This document shows positions 58,937 to 64,000 of a stretch of 64,000 nt of DNA, in pieces. Each line of letters begins with the position of its first letter. Positions within the stretch are counted from its first letter, which is position 1. Made by a program: the position numbers and the translations under genes. Location: positions 62,001-126,000 of the forward strand of contig CALFER010000038.1 in the NCBI GenBank assembly GCA_937951895.1, written 5' to 3'. Source of the DNA: an uncultured bacterium. Its GTDB lineage: Bacteria > CSSED10-310 > CALFER01. The notes under the pieces were generated by a model. The model saw only the letters and a list, made by a program, of their open reading frames with translations. It was not told the DNA's origin and ran no database searches.

Positions 58937-61411
58937 TCAGGGAGCGCTCTGATTGTCCAGTACACGCTGATAGACCGTATCGGCGATCGCATCGTAATCT
59001 CGATCTTCCGGGTACACCGCGGGAAGAAACGTCACGCTGATTTTGGACCATATCCGGGGAATGCGGCTTCCTTTCGGGAATGCCTCGAATGCGCCTTTGA
59101 TGGAAACCGGCACGATCGGGACATTGAGTTCGCGGCTCAGAATGGCGAATGTGCGTTTGAACGTGTTGAGGCGCCCGTCCCGTGTGCGCGTGCCCTCCGG
59201 GAAAATGATGATGTTCTTGCCGTTCTTGAGCACCTCGCCCAGCTTCTGGAGCGATTGCTTCAGATCCCGGTTGATGTCCATGACGATGACGTTGTTCCGA
59301 TTGGCCAGTGCTCGGATCCAGCGGTTCCGGACATGTTTCGCCTTTGCGTAGAAATACGTTTCCTTGAGCACGTTGTATTTCATGAAGATCGCGACGAAGA
59401 GCCCATCGATGAAACTCTGGTGATTCGGTGCGATGATGCATGGGCCCTGTGGGATATTGTCCACTCCTTCGCCTCGCATCCTGAAATAGAGCTTCAACAG
59501 CGCCGCTGCGGCACTCCGGAACAGGTTCATCGTAAACCACCGTCTGGGCAGTTTGAGTTCGACCTGTTCTTTGAAGATCGCGCCCCAGCGCACGACTTCC
59601 ACGGCCATCTTCTGCTTCTTTTCGCGAAGGTATTGCGCGAGTTTCTCGACGGTCGCGTTCTGAAGAAGGGCATCTTCCCGGATGTCGGTTCCGAAGGTCG
59701 AATTCAGAAACGTGAGGAGGCTGACCTTGTCGAGCGAATCCATTCCGAGATCGATTTCGATATGGTCATCCGGACGGATCTCCGAGCGTGTCTGTTCCTT
59801 CATGTAATCGCGAATGACCTGATACTCCTCGAATCCCGGCTCGGGTGCCGCCTGACGATCCCGATTCTGACGCGATTCGACCAGTTCGACGAGTTTGAAT
59901 CGCTGAATCTTGCCCAGTCGTGTTTTCGGGATTTCTTCCTTGACGATCGTGTACTGCATGATCCGCTTGGCCGGCGATGCCGCACGATTGTAACGGTCGA
60001 TGACATCCCATCGGACGAACTCGTCGAAGTTCAGAATCCCTTTTTCACTGACCATCCGGAAGTTGGGATAAACGAGAGCGTGCAAGGCGTCCCTGTAAAA
60101 GAGCACGGCAGTCTCGGCAAGGCAGGGCGACATTTCGGCCAATTTGGCCTCGATCTCAGCCGGATTGATGTTTTTTCCATTCGGCAGAACGATGATTTCC
60201 TTGATCCGCCCCGTGACGTGGATGAACCCGTTGCTGACATGTCCCACATCACCGGTGTGCAGCCAGCCATCCTGGAGAATCTCGGCGGTTTCCCCGGGCC
60301 GATTGTAATACCCCTGCATGATGTTCGGTCCGCGCGCACAGATTTCTCCGTTTTCGGCAATCCGGATTTCGAGTCCCGGCAACGCTTCGCCCGCAGAGCC
60401 GATCTTCCAGCGTCCCGGACGGGTAAACGTGATCATGGGAGCCGCCTCGGTCATCCCGAACCCCTCGAGCATCTCGAATCCCAGCGCTTTATAGTCCCGA
60501 GCGACATCTTCATCGAGTTTTGCGCCGCCACAGACCATGTACTCCATCTTTCCGCCCAGTTTCTCGTGCACTTTCCCGAAAACGAGTTTCGATACCGCGC
60601 GGACATTGATCAGCCGGATCAGTTTGAACAGCAGCCGCGTGACGGTCTTTTGATTGATCTTGTCCATGATTCCTTTGCGGATCAGCGCGTACAGACGCGG
60701 GACGCCGATCATGATCGCGATTCCATGACCCAGAGTGGCCATGATGGCATCCGAAGTCATCCCCGGGGAGAAGGCGATCGTGGCACCGACAGCCACCGGA
60801 GCGACCAGGGTTCCGATCAGCGGGAAAATGTGGTGCATCGGCAGGAGTGCGAGAACCTTGCGTTCGGGCGTGAAGATCGGAATCTCGACCGATACGGCAT
60901 CGATATTGGCGATCAGATTGACGAATGACAGCATGACCCCTTTCGGGCTTCCCGTCGTCCCGGACGTATAGATGATGACGGCTGTTTGTTCGGTATCCTC
61001 GATCGTCAGTGTGTCCGGGATCGTTTTGGATATCTTCGGTGAGATATCATCGAAGACCATGATAGTGAACCGGTATGTGAGTCGTTCGCATGCGAGTTTG
61101 AGGAGTGATTCGGTATCCCGCGAGCAGAAAATCACTTCCGGTGTGCAGTCATCGAGAATAAACGCGACTTCATCGGCCGATGCCATGCAATCGATCGGCA
61201 CGACCACCGCACCTTCCGCCCATCCGGCAAAGAACGCATAGGCCCATTCCGGGCGGTTGGGTGAAAAGATCGCGATTTTGCCGGGCTTCAAGCCGGCGAA
61301 CACATCGCGATACTGCGTCATATACCCCAGCAACTCCCGATAGGATATCCGTTCCTCCTTCCAGATTATGGCGCAGTCGGAACTCGATCGAATGAAATCG
61401 TATGAACGCAT
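58937..61411 (-). CDS. acyl-AMP ligase-ACP-PlsC acyltransferase fusion
   Basis: 824 residues from MRSYDF. Residues about 1-500 are an ANL ligase: IIYTSGTTGSPKGVML, GFGMTEAAPMITF, HTGDVGHVSNGFIHVTGR, and PNGKNINPAEIE. About 540-610 is an acyl-carrier domain with the phosphopantetheine Ser in DLGMDSLDKVSLL. About 640-824 is a PlsC 1-acyl-glycerol-phosphate acyltransferase with NHQSFIDG (HX4D) and FPEGTRTRDGRL. A ligase loads fatty acid on the carrier, then the acyltransferase can transfer it to a lipid. The order differs from Aas (PlsC first). Cytosolic or peripheral membrane. Confidence 0.93.
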   Translation of the reverse strand: MRSYDFIRSSSDCAIIWKEERISYRELLGYMTQYRDVFAGLKPGKIAIFSPNRPEWAYAFFAGWAEGAVVVPIDCMASADEVAFILDDCTPEVIFCSRDTESLLKLACERLTYRFTIMVFDDISPKISKTIPDTLTIEDTEQTAVIIYTSGTTGSPKGVMLSFVNLIANIDAVSVEIPIFTPERKVLALLPMHHIFPLIGTLVAPVAVGATIAFSPGMTSDAIMATLGHGIAIMIGVPRLYALIRKGIMDKINQKTVTRLLFKLIRLINVRAVSKLVFGKVHEKLGGKMEYMVCGGAKLDEDVARDYKALGFEMLEGFGMTEAAPMITFTRPGRWKIGSAGEALPGLEIRIAENGEICARGPNIMQGYYNRPGETAEILQDGWLHTGDVGHVSNGFIHVTGRIKEIIVLPNGKNINPAEIEAKLAEMSPCLAETAVLFYRDALHALVYPNFRMVSEKGILNFDEFVRWDVIDRYNRAASPAKRIMQYTIVKEEIPKTRLGKIQRFKLVELVESRQNRDRQAAPEPGFEEYQVIRDYMKEQTRSEIRPDDHIEIDLGMDSLDKVSLLTFLNSTFGTDIREDALLQNATVEKLAQYLREKKQKMAVEVVRWGAIFKEQVELKLPRRWFTMNLFRSAAAALLKLYFRMRGEGVDNIPQGPCIIAPNHQSFIDGLFVAIFMKYNVLKETYFYAKAKHVRNRWIRALANRNNVIVMDINRDLKQSLQKLGEVLKNGKNIIIFPEGTRTRDGRLNTFKRTFAILSRELNVPIVPVSIKGAFEAFPKGSRIPRIWSKISVTFLPAVYPEDRDYDAIADTVYQRVLDNQSAP

Positions 61412-61537
61412 GCGGGCTTCCTTTCCCTCCCGATCCGCGGCAGGATCGGACGGGTGCAGTATATGCAAACCGGTGGCTTGTGGCTAGTGGCTCATTTTAT
61501 TCGTCGAGTCTGCAAGGCGTCGCGATGCAGAGATGGA

Positions 61538-64000
61538 TCAACCCTTTCGGAAAATCAGTCCGCCTCCCAACAGGAAACTCAGGGTCAGCAAGAGAAAACC
61601 GATTCCAATCGGCCCACTCGTCGGAACCGGGAGAGGTGTCGGGGTCGGGGTCGGGGTTCCCGGTGGAGTGCTGGGGGTCGGGGTCGGGGTGTTCGCAGGA
61701 GTTTCGGTGGGATCAGGAGTCGGTGTTGCGGCGGGCGGGCAGGGATCACCGATCTCGGTCAGAAACCATGGCGAATAATCGATGTCCCCGAATACGGCAT
61801 CACCGGTATCACCCGGTCCGTTGCCTGCCGGGCCATCCTCGTCCCCCCACCAGTTGTCTTCGGCGAACACGGATCCGGCGTGTACGCTGGTCTCGACCTG
61901 AAGACCCGCCGCCTGATTGCCGATTATGTTGTTGAAGCGGACATAGACATTCAGGTTGGGGAACCCGGTTTCGGCTGTCAGGTGGATGCCGTATTCGGTT
62001 GCGTTCAGGATGTCATTACAGGAGATTATGACTCCATCCGACGTTCCCGGCAGGTAAAAATTCGTGTCATATCCATCGATGGTGTTGTTTGAGAACGTAC
62101 CGATACTGCCCTCCCGAAGCCAGATTCCGATTTCTGTTTCAGTCGGATCGTTCTCGATCGCACTGAGACTGAAGCTGTTTCCATCGATCAGCGTCGCCGC
62201 GAGATTCTGCCTGAAATTCAACCCTTCACCGTATCCGGTGATCGTGTTGTTCAACCACGAAATCGTACCGGCGGATGTGACCCATGTGACCAGAGCGCGG
62301 GCATCGTTGGAATCTCCGTTCACGCCGTCGACGATGTTGTCCGACACAGTCACGACTCGTGATGGCTGGCCCTGGATGGTGTTCAGGTACAGCGCTGCCG
62401 AGTTTCCATACTCCGGACCGGGTCTCAGATCGTAAATCTCATTGGCATGGACCGTGACGTCTCCATCGAATGGACCACCGACGGCCGAGACCAGCTGGAC
62501 CTGGATGCCGTAATTGGTGTTGGTAATCACGTTTTCTTCGATTGCCGCAGGCGACATCGCGATGATGGCGCGATTGTCCCGACTCGTTCCGCTGACGATC
62601 GGTTCATAGAGATTCGTGATCACATTGTTCAGAATCCGGGGGGGTGCCGGCAGGTTGGAGTATCCGGAGTCGATGAAGCTGCAGATACCATAGGTGACAA
62701 AAGACTCCGAGAGCGTGTTGTCCGAGACCGTCCCGGAGGCATTTTCCAGGGTGATACCGGTCGGGTTCCAGCCGATCGGCAGATTGGCCGACCGGATGCC
62801 GTGAATCGTGTTGTTCGTGATGGTGATGCCGGTCATGATATCGTACACGCCGATGCAGTAAACGGCGTCACTGTTGTAATGATGGATGTCGCAGTCGAGA
62901 ACCTTCACGGAAGTCACGACGAGCGGTGCCGTGCCATCGAAATCTTCGATCATGATTCCCTCATCGCAGATCGATTCGTCACCGGCGAGTTGCAGGGCCT
63001 GGATCGTCACGTCATCGGCACCGACAAGAACATGGGTCATGCTGAGGAAGTAGAAATCCGTCTGAATGCCCGACGGCACAAGGATGGTCGAACTGCTGCC
63101 CACTCCCTGCAGAGTCAGGGCCCGGTCGATCAGAATGTCTTCCGAGTAAGTACCCGCCTCCACCTGGACCGTTCCGCCGGTGGCAACCCGGCCGATCGCC
63201 TCGGTGATTCGCGGACTCGAACCGGTTTGAACCGATGTATCGTCTGCATGCAGATACGACAGATCGGGCTGAAAACCCGGAGCGATATCGGTATCCGTGC
63301 CGGAATGGATCCAGGGGGTGTAGTCAACAGGCCCGGTTCCGGATATCATACCGGCCACGTCGACCGGAGTGTTCGCGTTCCACCAGTTGCATGACGCATC
63401 GATCGTCAATCCGGCAATGGAAGCGTCCAGACCTTCGGTATTCTCGATCGAGCTATGGTGGATGGACACCGAGTAGATACTGGCAACAGACGCAGTTTCA
63501 TACACTTCGAAACCGACCGTATGTCCGGCAATCAGTTCATTGTCGAACGTGGCCGTGATATTGCCGTCACCATAGGAATAAATGAAATACCCGTAGGAAT
63601 TCGTCGTGCCATTGCTCAGGATGGCATTGTGATGACAGTGGGCAGTCAGGGAGGATCCGGCCGAAGCATCCTCGTCCACGAGAATGACTCCCCCTTCGAT
63701 GTTGTCATGAATCCGATTGTTGAAGGCTTCCAGGACGATGTCAACATTGCCGGCATATCCGTTCAACTGGTTGCCGACAATCAGACCCTGCTGGTTACCG
63801 TAGATCTCGTTGTCTTCGAGTGTCATGGTCTTGACGATCGGATCGACCACAGTGTTTGTGTAGCAGTTTTCGATGTAAATTCCTCCGGATGCGCTCCCAT
63901 CGGACAGGGCAGGCGTATCAAATCCATACATTTCGTTCGACCGGACCACGGCAACGGATGCGGACCCAAGTTCCATGGCATATCCGAAGTCGTCGAGGGT
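61538..64000 (-). CDS. large right-handed beta-helix protein with C-terminal sorting-like tail, truncated at the window edge
   Basis: At least 820 residues; the frame is open to the right edge, so the start is missing. The body is made of short parallel-beta-helix repeats such as LEDNEIYGNQQGLIVGNQ, FNNRIHDNIEGGVILVDED and SDNTLSESFVTYGICSF, as in NosD/pectate-lyase-type secreted proteins. A Thr/Pro-rich linker follows (PTPTPTPLPVPTSGP), then one hydrophobic helix (IGIGFLLLTLSFLLGGGLIF) and RKG. This looks like a C-terminal membrane-retention or sorting tail. Likely a cell-surface protein; catalytic function unassigned. Confidence 0.85.
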   Translation of the reverse strand, partial: TLDDFGYAMELGSASVAVVRSNEMYGFDTPALSDGSASGGIYIENCYTNTVVDPIVKTMTLEDNEIYGNQQGLIVGNQLNGYAGNVDIVLEAFNNRIHDNIEGGVILVDEDASAGSSLTAHCHHNAILSNGTTNSYGYFIYSYGDGNITATFDNELIAGHTVGFEVYETASVASIYSVSIHHSSIENTEGLDASIAGLTIDASCNWWNANTPVDVAGMISGTGPVDYTPWIHSGTDTDIAPGFQPDLSYLHADDTSVQTGSSPRITEAIGRVATGGTVQVEAGTYSEDILIDRALTLQGVGSSSTILVPSGIQTDFYFLSMTHVLVGADDVTIQALQLAGDESICDEGIMIEDFDGTAPLVVTSVKVLDCDIHHYNSDAVYCIGVYDIMTGITITNNTIHGIRSANLPIGWNPTGITLENASGTVSDNTLSESFVTYGICSFIDSGYSNLPAPPRILNNVITNLYEPIVSGTSRDNRAIIAMSPAAIEENVITNTNYGIQVQLVSAVGGPFDGDVTVHANEIYDLRPGPEYGNSAALYLNTIQGQPSRVVTVSDNIVDGVNGDSNDARALVTWVTSAGTISWLNNTITGYGEGLNFRQNLAATLIDGNSFSLSAIENDPTETEIGIWLREGSIGTFSNNTIDGYDTNFYLPGTSDGVIISCNDILNATEYGIHLTAETGFPNLNVYVRFNNIIGNQAAGLQVETSVHAGSVFAEDNWWGDEDGPAGNGPGDTGDAVFGDIDYSPWFLTEIGDPCPPAATPTPDPTETPANTPTPTPSTPPGTPTPTPTPLPVPTSGPIGIGFLLLTLSFLLGGGLIFRKG

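Noticed and set aside
58628..60928. 766-codon open frame on the + strand
   Set aside because: Antisense to the AMP-ligase/ACP/PlsC fusion, rich in Asp and His with no domains; a shadow.
1..64000. tRNA, rRNA or tmRNA genes
   Set aside because: I looked for T-loop GGTTCGAATC-like motifs and known RNA cores and saw none that fold into a full gene.

Overview
The window is a GC-rich, gene-dense stretch of a Gram-negative-type bacterium. Evidence for an outer membrane or large periplasm includes lipoprotein signals, an Spy/CpxP-like protein, periplasmic multihaem cytochromes and large secreted beta-proteins. The signalling set (two Hanks-type Ser/Thr kinases, FHA-DUF4388, PilZ, RpfG-like HD-GYP, MglA-like GTPase), Thr-Pro-rich linkers and C-terminal sorting-type tails suggest a deep-branching, mostly uncultured lineage with myxobacteria-, planctomycete- or acidobacteria-like regulation. 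There is no rRNA, and I saw no tRNA, so I cannot name the phylum. I see no prophage, IS element or CRISPR. -10/-35 boxes of ordinary sigma-70 type precede many genes.

Layout. 0-5 kb: mnmA, a lipoprotein, then a coiled-coil membrane protein, PspA and an M61-like lipoprotein protease in one operon. 5-16 kb: membrane Ser/Thr kinase, subtilisin-like secreted protease, Spy-like protein, response regulator/GAF/HD-GYP, HEAT protein, small membrane protein, Ada-like zinc protein and MglA-like GTPase. 16-26 kb: three-lamin-tail secreted protein, thiamine-binding MTH1187 protein, GlcD-GlcF type FAD/Fe-S oxidoreductase, FHA-DUF4388, TPR-kinase and PilZ. 26-34 kb: a secreted propeller-like protein, then a six-gene membrane operon built around two FN3-DUF6754 paralogues, of unknown function. 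34-41 kb: Nudix-uracil-DNA glycosylase fusion, B12-binding radical SAM, GT-C-like membrane protein and a second propeller-like protein. 41-46.5 kb: SHOCT-like protein, fabH behind a structured leader, htpX/lemA/zinc-ribbon cluster and a frameshifted radical SAM/SPASM gene. 46.5-52.7 kb: a respiratory sulfur-type operon (octahaem and heptahaem cytochromes, cytochrome b, split YeeE/YedE transporter, Cys-less rhodanese ending in GGCG, and a stand-alone Hsp70 substrate-binding domain). 52.8-64 kb: another secreted protein with the shared C-terminal domain, HAD acid phosphatase, radical SAM/SPASM plus SGNH hydrolase, DUF2161, SagB-type oxidoreductase, an AMP-ligase/ACP/PlsC fusion, and a beta-helix protein cut by the right edge.

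The best candidates for undescribed biology are: (1) the DUF6754 membrane module at 28.4-34.1 kb; (2) an approximately 115-residue C-terminal domain shared by four otherwise different secreted proteins; and (3) the 46.5-52.7 kb sulfur operon, with its SoxY-like GGCG tail on a dead rhodanese and its orphan Hsp70 substrate-binding domain.
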